From Gynurincola endophyticus (lineage in GTDB: Bacteria; Bacteroidota; Bacteroidia; Chitinophagales; Chitinophagaceae): DNA of 64,000 nt. Under the pieces are notes generated by a model that was not told the DNA's origin, searched no databases, and was given only the letters and a program-made list of their open reading frames with translations. Both the position numbers and the translations under genes were made by a program. Below are positions 26,184 to 34,983 of this stretch, piece after piece. Numbering within the stretch: the stretch's first letter is position 1; each line of letters begins with the position of its first letter. The DNA is taken from the NCBI RefSeq assembly GCF_003991195.1, contig NZ_RCWL01000003.1, forward strand, positions 372,001-436,000, in the 5' to 3' direction.

Positions 26184-27314
26184 ATGGATTTTCTGACAGA
26201 CTTTTTAGATCCTGTTGAGTTGATGGAGATCACCCAGGATATGCAGTACAAAGACGGACAGATGGGAAAGGTGGTAGCCATTTACGACCGGGAGTTCCCT
26301 GATTTAGCAGATGTTTCTGTGGTTTTGATTGGATGCAATGAATTTCGTGGCGGCGGATTAGGCGGCAAAAAGCTGAATCCGGCCGATGAAATCAGAAAGG
26401 CGTTTTATGACCTTTACTTTTGGCATACCCAGGTTAAAATAGCAGATTTAGGCAATGTGAAAAGAGGAAAAACAACTAAAGATACTTATGCGGCACTCAA
26501 AACAGTGGTAACTGAATTGGTAGATGCAGGCAAATTAGTAGTGATTCTGGGTGGTTCGCATGACCTGACATTGGCTCAATATGCTGCTTATGCAGATAAA
26601 GAACGTATTATTGAAGCTGTATGTGTGGATGCCGCTATCAACCTTTCAATTGATTCTCCACAGCGCGATCAGAACTTCCTGATGGAAATGCTAACCGGTG
26701 AACCAAACTATTTAAGACATTATTCTCACATAGGATTCCAGTCATATTTTGTACATCCGCACATGCTCGAAACAATGGATAAGCTACGCTTCGATTGCTA
26801 TCGTGTAGGAATGGTGAAGGAAGATATTGAAGAAATGGAACCGGTAATCAGAAGCGCCAACATGATGAGTTTCGATGTAGAAGCTATTGCCAATGCATTT
26901 GCCCCTTGTAATCAGCTTACGCCGAATGGTTTAAATGGTGAAGAAGCCTGTACTTTAATGCGCCATGCAGGTATGGGTGATAAAATGAGCTCAATCGGTA
27001 TATATGGATATCGGCCCGATCTTGACAGAGATGGCCTCACCGCTAAACAAATCAGTCACATGATCTGGTATATTATCGACGGTGCTTATCGCCATCAACG
27101 CGAAGCAAAACTAACCGATCGAACATCTTTCAATGAGTATAATGTTGTGTTCGCTGAAGTGGCCACTACCTTCTTACAGAGCAAGAGAACAGGACGTTGG
27201 TGGATGCAGATGCCTGATCAACATTTTATTCCCTGCTCTTATTACGATTATAAAATAGCCAGTAACAATGATATTCCTGAGCGCTGGTTGCGTGCGCAGG
27301 AAAGAAGTATATAA
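26184..27314 (+). CDS. arginase/formimidoylglutamase-fold protein with degenerate metal site
   Basis: A 376-residue member of the ureohydrolase (arginase/HutG) superfamily. GGSHD (residues 123-127) keeps one metal-binding His, but the DAHxD motif reads D149-A-A-I-N153, losing the His and the second Asp, and the SxDxD motif reads S-F-D231-V-E233. The protein is longer than HutG and ends with an unusual basic tail. Bacteroidota proteins of this kind are often labelled formimidoylglutamase; no histidine-degradation gene is nearby and the lost ligands argue against a normal binuclear manganese enzyme. It may be a non-catalytic or divergent member. Divergent from pheS. Confidence 0.8.
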   Translation: MDFLTDFLDPVELMEITQDMQYKDGQMGKVVAIYDREFPDLADVSVVLIGCNEFRGGGLGGKKLNPADEIRKAFYDLYFWHTQVKIADLGNVKRGKTTKDTYAALKTVVTELVDAGKLVVILGGSHDLTLAQYAAYADKERIIEAVCVDAAINLSIDSPQRDQNFLMEMLTGEPNYLRHYSHIGFQSYFVHPHMLETMDKLRFDCYRVGMVKEDIEEMEPVIRSANMMSFDVEAIANAFAPCNQLTPNGLNGEEACTLMRHAGMGDKMSSIGIYGYRPDLDRDGLTAKQISHMIWYIIDGAYRHQREAKLTDRTSFNEYNVVFAEVATTFLQSKRTGRWWMQMPDQHFIPCSYYDYKIASNNDIPERWLRAQERSI

Positions 27315-27372
27315 TTTTGAAAAGAGCGCTGATCTGATTGGAAAAATGAGCAATAAAGTTTAAATTGCTTAG

Positions 27373-28686
27373 ATGAAACAATCATTTGGTTTAACCCTGA
27401 TTAGTGCTCTTTTTTTAGTTTCATGCTCCACCCAAAAAACCATCGGTAAATCTGCCAAAAAGTTTTTACTGGAAGACGAAACGCTCAAGCACGCTCACGT
27501 AGGCATCAGTGTCTACAACTCCTCAAAAGATAAAAAAATGTATCAGTATCAGGCCGATAAGTTTTTTGCGCCTGCATCGAATACAAAAATCGTTACTACC
27601 TACGCCGCACTTAAGTACCTGAACGATAGTTTACCGGGCGTTCGTTATTATGAAAATGATACGGCCGTTTATCTGGTTCCGACAGGTGACCCTACTTTTT
27701 TACACGAAGATTATACAGCCCAACCGGTATTAAATTTTCTGAAAACAGTCAATAAAAAAATATATATCACTGATGGCAACTGGAAGTCAAATGCTTTCGG
27801 ACAAGGATGGTCATGGGGTGATTACAATGCAGGTTATTCACCTGAAAGAAGTCCGATGCCTATGTACGGTAACTATCTGAAGTTTGTAAAGAAAATTACT
27901 ACAGCTGGTCAATTAGAATTCTCTGCAACTCCTGCCTATTTTTCTGCATTTACCTGGAAAACAGATGGTGGCCCGAACTTCAATGTACAAAGAAATTGGA
28001 AAGAGAATCATTTTACAATAAACAGTGGTGCCGATAGCAGTAAACGTCAGGATGTTCCTTATGTTACCAATGGAATTGAATCTGCCGTTGCCCTATTAAA
28101 GGATGTTTTAAAGAAAGACATACAGGTCATTGCATTAGATAAAATACCTTCGAAAGAATATAAAACTGTTTATTCGCAACCACTTGATTCAATGCTACGT
28201 CCCCTGATGTACAGAAGTGATAACTTCTTTGCAGAACAAACGCTGATCATGGTGGCAAATGAATTAACCGGTGAGTTAAATGACTCGAAAGGGATTAATG
28301 AACTGCGTAAAACGATTTATAAAGACGTACCGAATAACTTTCGTTGGGCAGATGGAAGCGGCCTTAGCAGATCAAATCATTTTGCCCCCAATGATTTTAT
28401 TTTCATTTTACAGGAGTTGAGAAACACTGTAGGAATGGAAAGAATTAAAAATATATTTCCACATGGTGGAGTAGGAACTTTAAGTGGTTTGTACAAAGAA
28501 ATACCCGACAAAATGTTTGCTAAAACCGGAACGCTGAACGGTGTGGTTGCTCTTAGCGGCTTTCTGGAAACTAAGAAAGGAAACAATATCGTTTTCTCCC
28601 TTTTAGTAAACAACCATCGTGGTGATGCGAATCACGTACGCCGCCAATTTCAACATTTTATCATGCATCTGTACAACAAGTATTAA
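27373..28686 (+). CDS. PBP4-type D-alanyl-D-alanine carboxypeptidase (first of tandem pair)
   Basis: A 437-residue predicted lipoprotein (LVSC lipobox, cysteine 18). Penicillin-binding motifs: SxxK as S69-N-T-K72, SxN as SDN in MYRSDNFFAEQ, and KTG in FAKTGTLNG. The order and spacing match class C PBP4/DacB enzymes, which trim or cleave peptidoglycan cross-links in the periplasm. The next gene is a close paralogue of identical length, so this is a tandem duplication. It lies 58 nt after the arginase-like gene. Confidence 0.92.
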   Translation: MKQSFGLTLISALFLVSCSTQKTIGKSAKKFLLEDETLKHAHVGISVYNSSKDKKMYQYQADKFFAPASNTKIVTTYAALKYLNDSLPGVRYYENDTAVYLVPTGDPTFLHEDYTAQPVLNFLKTVNKKIYITDGNWKSNAFGQGWSWGDYNAGYSPERSPMPMYGNYLKFVKKITTAGQLEFSATPAYFSAFTWKTDGGPNFNVQRNWKENHFTINSGADSSKRQDVPYVTNGIESAVALLKDVLKKDIQVIALDKIPSKEYKTVYSQPLDSMLRPLMYRSDNFFAEQTLIMVANELTGELNDSKGINELRKTIYKDVPNNFRWADGSGLSRSNHFAPNDFIFILQELRNTVGMERIKNIFPHGGVGTLSGLYKEIPDKMFAKTGTLNGVVALSGFLETKKGNNIVFSLLVNNHRGDANHVRRQFQHFIMHLYNKY

Positions 28687-28764
28687 ATTTCTTGTTCACT
28701 GATTAATATGTAGTATCTCTCAGTGACCAGTATTTTATCTGATTGTTTTGCTTAAACCGTTTTC

Positions 28765-30078
28765 ATGAACCGTATTACCAAACTAACTGCTTTCTGTACT
28801 TTATTACTGGCATCTTGCGCCGGTCAGAAAAACCTCAGTAAACAAGCTACACGTTTATTTGTTGAAGATGAAAGTTTAAAACATGCACACGTGGGGGTGA
28901 GTGTTTATCAGGCTTCAACCGGTAAATATCTTTATCAGCACCAGGCCGATCAGTTTTTTATACCGGCTTCTAATACAAAAATTGTTACGACTTATGCTGC
29001 TATGAAGTATTTAAAAGACAGTATCCCGGGCATCCGGTATTATGAAAATGATACCGCTGTTTTTTTACTGCCAACAGGTGACCCTACTTTATTGCATGAA
29101 GATTATAAAACCCATCCGGTTTTTGAATTCTTAAAATCAACACCCAAAAAAATATACATATCAGAAGACCAATGGAAGTCAAGAGCCTTTGGTTCTGCCT
29201 GGTCGTGGGATTATTACAGCTTCTACTATGGTGCCGAAAGAAGTCCGCTGCCTGTATATGGAAACTATATTAAATTTACCCAGCAGGAAAATGGTGGCGT
29301 CAAATCATATGTATCTGCTCCTGCCAGTCTTCCCTGGAAAGTAAATGTGAGTAAAACTGATGAGGAAAACTTTTTTGTACGTCGTGACTGGCGCGAAAAT
29401 GAATACAATGTTACTATCGGAAAAGCAACCAACCGTGCACAGGATGTACCTTATCTTACAGACGGACTCAATGCTTCTATTCAATTGCTTGAACAGGCAT
29501 TAGGTAAGAAGATGTATAAAATAAGCTTACAACAATTTCCTTCAAAAGAGTTTAAAGTGATTTATTCGCAACCACTTGATTCAATGCTACGTCCCCTGAT
29601 GTATAGAAGTGATAATTTCTTTGCCGAACAAACACTGATGATGGTGGCCAATGAACTGACAGGTGAAATGAATGATTTTAAAGCAACTGAAATGCTTAAA
29701 AAAGGCATTTATAAAACAGTACCGAACGATTTTCGTTGGGCGGATGGTAGTGGATTAAGCCGTATGAATCACTTTACACCAAATGACTTTATCGAAAAAC
29801 TCAAACTGTTTAAAGCGGATATAGGTATGGAGCGCATCCGCGCAGTTTTTCCACATGGCGGTGTGGGTACGCTAGGTTCTTTATATAAGGACATTGCAGA
29901 TAACTTACGTGCCAAAACCGGTTCATTAACGGGGGTAATTGCACTGAGCGGTTATTTAGATACTAAAAGCGGCGATCAGTTAATCTTTTCGTTGTTAGTG
30001 AATAATCACCGTGGTGATGCGGCTTATGTACGTCAGCAGTATAAAGAATTTCTGATGTATTTATATAATAATTACTAA
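28765..30078 (+). CDS. PBP4-type D-alanyl-D-alanine carboxypeptidase (second of tandem pair)
   Basis: A 437-residue paralogue of the preceding gene with the same architecture: LASC lipobox, PASNTK (SxxK), MYRSDNFFAEQTL (SxN) and LRAKTGSLTG (KTG). The two proteins align end to end and differ mainly in the middle insertion domain (about residues 130-220). A 43-bp stretch at 29561-29603 is identical to 28169-28211 of the first copy. Both sets of catalytic residues are intact, so neither looks like a pseudogene. Confidence 0.92.
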   Translation: MNRITKLTAFCTLLLASCAGQKNLSKQATRLFVEDESLKHAHVGVSVYQASTGKYLYQHQADQFFIPASNTKIVTTYAAMKYLKDSIPGIRYYENDTAVFLLPTGDPTLLHEDYKTHPVFEFLKSTPKKIYISEDQWKSRAFGSAWSWDYYSFYYGAERSPLPVYGNYIKFTQQENGGVKSYVSAPASLPWKVNVSKTDEENFFVRRDWRENEYNVTIGKATNRAQDVPYLTDGLNASIQLLEQALGKKMYKISLQQFPSKEFKVIYSQPLDSMLRPLMYRSDNFFAEQTLMMVANELTGEMNDFKATEMLKKGIYKTVPNDFRWADGSGLSRMNHFTPNDFIEKLKLFKADIGMERIRAVFPHGGVGTLGSLYKDIADNLRAKTGSLTGVIALSGYLDTKSGDQLIFSLLVNNHRGDAAYVRQQYKEFLMYLYNNY

Positions 30079-30109
30079 TCCGGAACTTTCCCATTTTTAA
30101 TGGAAGATG

Positions 30110-30374
30110 GAATTAGAAACATGAAGAAAATGAAGTTAAAATGGTGATCATCAGATAGAATAAGCCAAAGCGAAGTGGAAAGGTCTTAATGGTTAATATT
30201 TTCAGATCTCAATGGGAAACATGAAGAGAATGAAGGTATGAAGGGAAACTAGCTAATCGGCAACACTTGATTTGCTTTTTATCTTCATTTCCTTCCTGTT
30301 TAAATTGCAATCATCAGATAGAATAAGACAAAGCGCAGCATCAGGAGCTTCTTAATTTCTTAATGGTGAATTAA
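30110..30374 (-). repeat. about 1.7 copies of a roughly 165-bp intergenic repeat
   Basis: The sequence CAGATAGAATAAG occurs at 30152 (followed by CCAAAGCGAAG) and again at 30315 (followed by ACAAAGCGCAG), a spacing of 163 bp. The stretch is the reverse complement of the 167-bp tandem array at about 61185-61646, sharing segments such as TTAATATTTTCAGAT and TCAATGGGAAA. It fills the whole gap between the PBP4 pair and the YdcZ-like gene; I see no coding sequence in it. Confidence 0.7.
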
Positions 30375-30818
30375 TTATTTTTTGTTCACCAGGTAAGCTC
30401 CGGCAACCAGTAACAGCATTCCCCCCACTTTATTCCAAGAAATCTGTTGTACGGGCATTCCTAATAAACCGTAATGATCCATGATCAACGCAGTGAGGAG
30501 TTGACCGGCAATGATAATAACGAACATGTTTGAAGCACCGATATGTGAAATGGAAATGATGGTTGCCGTAACGATAAATGCTCCGAATAACCCGCCTGTA
30601 AATTTCCACCAGTCGGTTTGCAGATATTCCTGAAAAGAGGGCATGGGTTGCCTGGAAAAAAGCAGTACCAATAGTAGAGCAACAGTGCCTGCCAGAAAAG
30701 AAATAAGTGCTGCCAGTACAGGGTGGTTAAACTGAGTTCTTAATTGTGCGTTTAATCCTGATTGAACAGACATTGCTATACCCGCCAATAATGGCAGCAA
30801 ATAAAAAATCCATTTCAT
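30375..30818 (-). CDS. DMT-family inner-membrane protein (DUF606/YdcZ-like)
   Basis: A 147-residue membrane protein with five hydrophobic segments. The N-terminus FYLLPLLAGIAMSVQSGLNAQLR and the internal FLAGTVALLLVLL are typical of the YdcZ/DUF606 branch of the drug/metabolite transporter superfamily, which are half-length members that may dimerise. The substrate is unknown. The gene is isolated between a repeat region and acs. Confidence 0.8.
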   Translation of the reverse strand: MKWIFYLLPLLAGIAMSVQSGLNAQLRTQFNHPVLAALISFLAGTVALLLVLLFSRQPMPSFQEYLQTDWWKFTGGLFGAFIVTATIISISHIGASNMFVIIIAGQLLTALIMDHYGLLGMPVQQISWNKVGGMLLLVAGAYLVNKK

Positions 30819-30907
30819 AAATAAGAAGTTTAAAGCTGATGATATGGCCGGTTGAGTAAATACTTTAAGGTTTGAGGCGGGATGAAAATATTTATAAATC
30901 TAAAATA

Positions 30908-30937
30908 AAAGGCTGCGTTTGATAAACAGCAGCCTTT
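30908..30937 (-). terminator. intrinsic terminator of acs
   Basis: Stem AAAGGCTGC (30908-30916) / GCAGCCTTT (30929-30937), with a T-rich tract following on the minus strand. It lies just past the acs stop codon. Confidence 0.7.
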
Positions 30938-30943
30938 GGTTTA

Positions 30944-32857
30944 TTATAATTTTCCTTTTACTATTTCCTGAACAACTGCCGGTTCTAACAGTGCGGAAGT
31001 ATCTCCGAGATTTTCCATTTCACCTTCTGCTACTTTTCTTAGAATCCGTCGCATGATTTTACCGCTTCTTGTTTTCGGTAGCCCTTTAACAAACTGAATC
31101 TTATCCGGTTTGGCAATTGGCCCGATAATTCTGGAAACGGTAGCTGTGATATCTTTTTTGAAAAGTTCTTTATCAACCTGGTCATTGTTAAGAATTACAT
31201 AGGCGTAAATTCCCTGACCTTTTATTTCGTGGGGATAACCGACTACTGCACTTTCTACAACACCGGCGTGCATATTAATGGCATTTTCAACTTCAGCTGT
31301 TCCTATACGGTGACCGCTAACGTTTAACACATCGTCAACTCTTCCCGTAATACGGTACATACCTTCTTCGTTTCTGAACGACCCGTCGCCGGTGAAATAC
31401 TGGTTCTCATACGTGGCAAAGTAATTCGTTCTGCACCTTTCATGATCACCATAGGTGGTTCTGATCATGCCGGGCCATGGAAATTTTATGCATAGATTAC
31501 CGGTTACATTATTGCCGGTAATTTCACCTCCCTGCTCGTCGAGCAAAACGGGTTGAACTCCCGGAAGCGGATAGGTTGCGTAAGTGGGGATTCCGGGGGT
31601 AACATTTGCCATATTAGAAATAAGGATACCACCAGTTTCAGTTTGCCACCAGGTGTCTACGATGGGGCATTTTGATTTTCCGATGTGTTCGTGAAACCAG
31701 TTCCAGGCTTCTTCATTAATCGGCTCACCAACAGTTCCGAGTACACGAAGAGAAGTAAGTTTATGTTGTTGTACAGGACCAAGTCCGTATCCCATTAAAC
31801 TTCTTATTGCGGTAGGAGCAGTATAAAAAATATTTACTTTGTATTTATCTATAATGTCCCAGAATCTTCCTGCATCCGGCCAGGTTGGTACGCCTTCAAA
31901 CATGAGCGTGGTAGCACCGGCACTTAATGGTCCGTACACAATATAGCTATGCCCGGTAATCCAACCAATATCGGCTGTACAAAAGAAAATTTCACCGGGC
32001 TGATAATTGAATACATTAATAAATGAATAGTTGGTATATACCATGTATCCGCCACAGGTATGTACAACTCCTTTTGGCTTTCCGGTAGAGCCGGAAGTGT
32101 AAAGAATGAACAACATGTCTTCGGCATCCATTTCTTCGGCCGGACAATCAGCGTTTCCCTGTGTTTCTACTTTTTTAATTTCATCTTCCCACCAAACATC
32201 ACGCCCCTTGATCATCGATACCGGTGTGCGGGTACGGGTGAGTACAATAACTTTTTCAACGAATTTACATTGTACCAGCGCATCGTCGATTACAGACTTC
32301 AGCGGAATTTCTTTGTTTCCCCGGAAGGCACCGTCACAGGTAACAATAAATTTTGCATTGGCATCCTGTAACCTGTCGGCAATACTCTGGGCACTAAACC
32401 CTCCGAAAATAACAGAGTGAATAGCCCCGATTCTGGCACAGGCCAATACGGCAATCGCTAATTCAGGAACCATACCCATGTAAATACACACACGGTCACC
32501 TTTGGTAACCCCGTTATTTTTCAACACATTTGCAAATTGCATTACTTTAAGGTGCAGGTCACGATAGGTAAGCATTCGATGATGTTCTTCGGGAGAATTT
32601 GGTTCCCAGATAATAGCAGGCTTATTTCCTAATAAACCTAAATGCCTGTCTAAACAATTTTCTGTAATATTTAATTTAGCTCCTGAAAACCATTTAACAT
32701 CGGGCTCTGTAAAATTCCAGTCCAGTACTTTATCCCAACGTTTTCTCCAGTAAAAATGACCGGCGATATCGCTCCAAAATCCTTCCGGATCTGCTACACT
32801 CTTCTGATAAACACTGTCGTACTCTTCGCGAGACTGAATCTGGTAGGGATATGACAT
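30944..32857 (-). CDS. acs: acetyl-CoA synthetase
   Basis: A 637-residue AMP-forming ligase activating acetate. Core motifs: YTSGSTGKPKGVVH (P-loop-like), WWQTETGG, YFTGDGSFRNEEGMYRITGR and the C-terminal acetylation-site lysine in PKTRSGKIMRR. The start is taken as ATG 32857 (MSYPYQIQS), which matches the family N-terminus; an ATG two codons earlier is possible. It faces a metabolite:proton symporter across a gap carrying a perfect 13-bp inverted repeat, which suggests uptake and activation of a short-chain acid under shared control. Confidence 0.96.
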   Translation of the reverse strand: MSYPYQIQSREEYDSVYQKSVADPEGFWSDIAGHFYWRKRWDKVLDWNFTEPDVKWFSGAKLNITENCLDRHLGLLGNKPAIIWEPNSPEEHHRMLTYRDLHLKVMQFANVLKNNGVTKGDRVCIYMGMVPELAIAVLACARIGAIHSVIFGGFSAQSIADRLQDANAKFIVTCDGAFRGNKEIPLKSVIDDALVQCKFVEKVIVLTRTRTPVSMIKGRDVWWEDEIKKVETQGNADCPAEEMDAEDMLFILYTSGSTGKPKGVVHTCGGYMVYTNYSFINVFNYQPGEIFFCTADIGWITGHSYIVYGPLSAGATTLMFEGVPTWPDAGRFWDIIDKYKVNIFYTAPTAIRSLMGYGLGPVQQHKLTSLRVLGTVGEPINEEAWNWFHEHIGKSKCPIVDTWWQTETGGILISNMANVTPGIPTYATYPLPGVQPVLLDEQGGEITGNNVTGNLCIKFPWPGMIRTTYGDHERCRTNYFATYENQYFTGDGSFRNEEGMYRITGRVDDVLNVSGHRIGTAEVENAINMHAGVVESAVVGYPHEIKGQGIYAYVILNNDQVDKELFKKDITATVSRIIGPIAKPDKIQFVKGLPKTRSGKIMRRILRKVAEGEMENLGDTSALLEPAVVQEIVKGKL

Positions 32858-32911
32858 ATACAATTCGTTTTAAACTTGATTAGGATAATAAATATACGAA
32901 AATCAGGTGTA

Positions 32912-32952
32912 AATAAAATGCTAAGCATACTACCATGTGTTAGCATTTTATT
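32912..32952. promoter_or_regulatory. perfect 13-bp inverted repeat between acs and transporter genes
   Basis: AATAAAATGCTAA (32912-32924) is repeated in inverse as TTAGCATTTTATT (32940-32952) with a 15-nt spacer. It sits 55 nt upstream of acs and 80 nt upstream of the transporter, on the shared divergent region, and has no terminator role there. Candidate operator. Confidence 0.5.
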
Positions 32953-33031
32953 AAGTGTTGCTATATATGGTACAATAATAAATGTGTAACAATAATAGAT
33001 TAATTGAAAAAAAATGAAGTAAATTAATCGA

Positions 33032-34546
33032 ATGAAAACGACTGCTACCCCTCATAGTTCCATATGGAAAATTATAGGAGCTTCTTCTGTAGGAACTCTT
33101 ATAGAGTGGTATGACTTTTATATTTTCGGAAGTCTTGCCACAGTCATAGCCGATCAGTTTTTTCCTAAAACAAATCCCACCGCAGCTTTATTAAGTACGC
33201 TGGCAACATTTGCTGCCGGTTTTATTGTGCGTCCTTTCGGAGCATTGGTATTTGGTAGATTGGGTGATCTGATAGGGCGAAAATATACATTTTTGTTAAC
33301 CCTGGTTTTAATGGGGGGAAGTACTTTCGCTATCGGACTGATACCTGGTTATGAAAGTATCGGCTTTTTGGCACCGGTGTTGGTTTTACTACTAAGGCTC
33401 ATTCAGGGATTGGCATTAGGAGGTGAGTATGGAGGTGCTGCTACATATGTAGCCGAACATGCTCCGGATCATAAACGCGGTTTTTATACCAGTTGGATAC
33501 AAACCACTGCTACATTAGGGTTATTACTTTCTTTAAGTGTGATTTTAATTACCCGTCAGAGCCTGTCACCTGACCCGGAAATCTCAATTCAGCGATTCAA
33601 TGAATGGGGCTGGAGAATTCCTTTCTGGTTGTCTATACTTTTAGTAGTAGTAAGTATATATATACGAATGAAGATGCACGAATCACCTTTATTCAGTAAA
33701 ATCAAAGCTTCGGGTAACCTATCGAAAAACCCGTTGAAAGAAAGCTTTGGTAAAAAGGATAATCTTAAAATGGTTTTACTGGCTTTGTTTGGTGCTACGA
33801 TGGGGCAGGGTGTGGTATGGTATACCGGCCAGTTTTATGCACAGTCGTTTATTGAAACAGTATGTAAAATAGATTTTGAGCAATCCCGGATCATCCTTAT
33901 CTGGGCAATAGTAGCGGCTACCCCGTTTTTTGTAATCTTCGGAAGCTGGAGTGATAAAGTAGGGCGGAAGTGGATTATGCTGATAGGAATGTTATTGGCA
34001 GTATGTACTTACCGGCCTATTTTTAATCAGTTTATTCAATTGTCAGATGTAAATAACAAGACGGTTATAAAAGAGCAGGCCCTTATCTTAAAAGATACAA
34101 CATTTTACGAAAACGGCCAAATTATGCGCCAGCAGACTCAGATTCAATCTTATACAGATGGAACGACTGCAAAATATGTAGTGGAGTTTGTGGGAGAGCG
34201 TGAACCGATAGCAACGCTCAAGAGTAAAACACTCGGCACTTCGTCATTTGTAAAAATGATTGTTCTACTGTTTTTATTAGTGTTATATGTAACGATGGTA
34301 TACGGACCGATTGCCGCTTATCTGGTGGAAATCTTCCCAACAAAAATCAGGTATACCTCCATGTCTTTGCCTTACCATATCGGCAACGGTATTTTTGGCG
34401 GGTTAACGCCCTTCATTGCACTGCTTACAACAACGGTTTATATTAATGATCAGCTCAGTGGTTTATGGTATCCGATTATCATTGCTGCGATCTGTTTCGT
34501 AATAGGAGCCATATATATGCAAAACAAGTTTGTAGAAAAAGATTAA
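33032..34546 (+). CDS. MHS-type MFS transporter with an extra periplasmic insertion
   Basis: A 504-residue transporter of the metabolite:H+ symporter family. GTLIEWYDFYIFG (TM1), GRLGDLIGRKYTF (loop 2-3 motif), GLALGGEYGGAATYVAEHAP, and SDKVGRKWIML in the second half are diagnostic. Between TM9 and TM10 about 65 residues (roughly 333-397, NQFIQLSDVNNKTV... to ...TLKSKTLGTSS) form a soluble insertion predicted to face the periplasm. The neighbouring acs suggests acetate or another short-chain acid as substrate; this is inference. A 75-residue membrane protein follows after 4 nt. Confidence 0.87.
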   Translation: MKTTATPHSSIWKIIGASSVGTLIEWYDFYIFGSLATVIADQFFPKTNPTAALLSTLATFAAGFIVRPFGALVFGRLGDLIGRKYTFLLTLVLMGGSTFAIGLIPGYESIGFLAPVLVLLLRLIQGLALGGEYGGAATYVAEHAPDHKRGFYTSWIQTTATLGLLLSLSVILITRQSLSPDPEISIQRFNEWGWRIPFWLSILLVVVSIYIRMKMHESPLFSKIKASGNLSKNPLKESFGKKDNLKMVLLALFGATMGQGVVWYTGQFYAQSFIETVCKIDFEQSRIILIWAIVAATPFFVIFGSWSDKVGRKWIMLIGMLLAVCTYRPIFNQFIQLSDVNNKTVIKEQALILKDTTFYENGQIMRQQTQIQSYTDGTTAKYVVEFVGEREPIATLKSKTLGTSSFVKMIVLLFLLVLYVTMVYGPIAAYLVEIFPTKIRYTSMSLPYHIGNGIFGGLTPFIALLTTTVYINDQLSGLWYPIIIAAICFVIGAIYMQNKFVEKD

Positions 34547-34550
34547 TTCG

Positions 34551-34778
34551 ATGTATATGAATGCATTAAAAAAAATACTCGGAATGTTATTTATGCTGCT
34601 TTCACCTGTAGCATTATTTTATCTGGTAAAAACAGCACTTGGTGAAATGCAGGCGCATCAAAGCCTGGATGTGTATATCCAATGGAGCATTTTTGTGCTC
34701 GTGTTTGTTCCTATAATTATCGGCTTCTTTCTATTTGGCTGGTATTCATGGAAGGGAGAGTATAATGCCAAACTTTAA
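34551..34778 (+). CDS. small two-TM protein partner of the MHS transporter
   Basis: A 75-residue protein with two hydrophobic helices (about residues 9-27 and 44-66) and a short charged loop, ending WYSWKGEYNAKL. It starts 4 nt after the transporter stop and is followed by a 19-bp terminator stem, so it belongs to the same transcript. It resembles the small DUF6814-like proteins that accompany such transporters in Bacteroidota (from memory, tentative). A role as an accessory subunit is plausible but unproven. ATG 34557 is an alternative start. Confidence 0.7.
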   Translation: MYMNALKKILGMLFMLLSPVALFYLVKTALGEMQAHQSLDVYIQWSIFVLVFVPIIIGFFLFGWYSWKGEYNAKL

Positions 34779-34836
34779 TTCCAGTGTTACCCCAATATTA
34801 AAGCTGTTAACAAAAAACTAAGGTATGTTAGCATAA

Positions 34837-34881
34837 AATCCTGAGATTAAAAACATCTTTATTGTTTTTAATCTCAGGATT
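34837..34881. terminator. terminator after the transporter operon, long stem
   Basis: Perfect 19-bp stem (34837-34855 / 34863-34881) with a 7-nt loop; the stem itself ends in A-rich/T-rich arms, and there is little T run beyond it. Confidence 0.7.
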
Positions 34882-34983
34882 AAACTTTATTGAAAAGTCG
34901 TTGACTTACAACTAAATTTTCCTGATTGCGTTTTTTATACGTGATAGTATTTACATATATTTGTATCGTAAGCAAACTTATAA

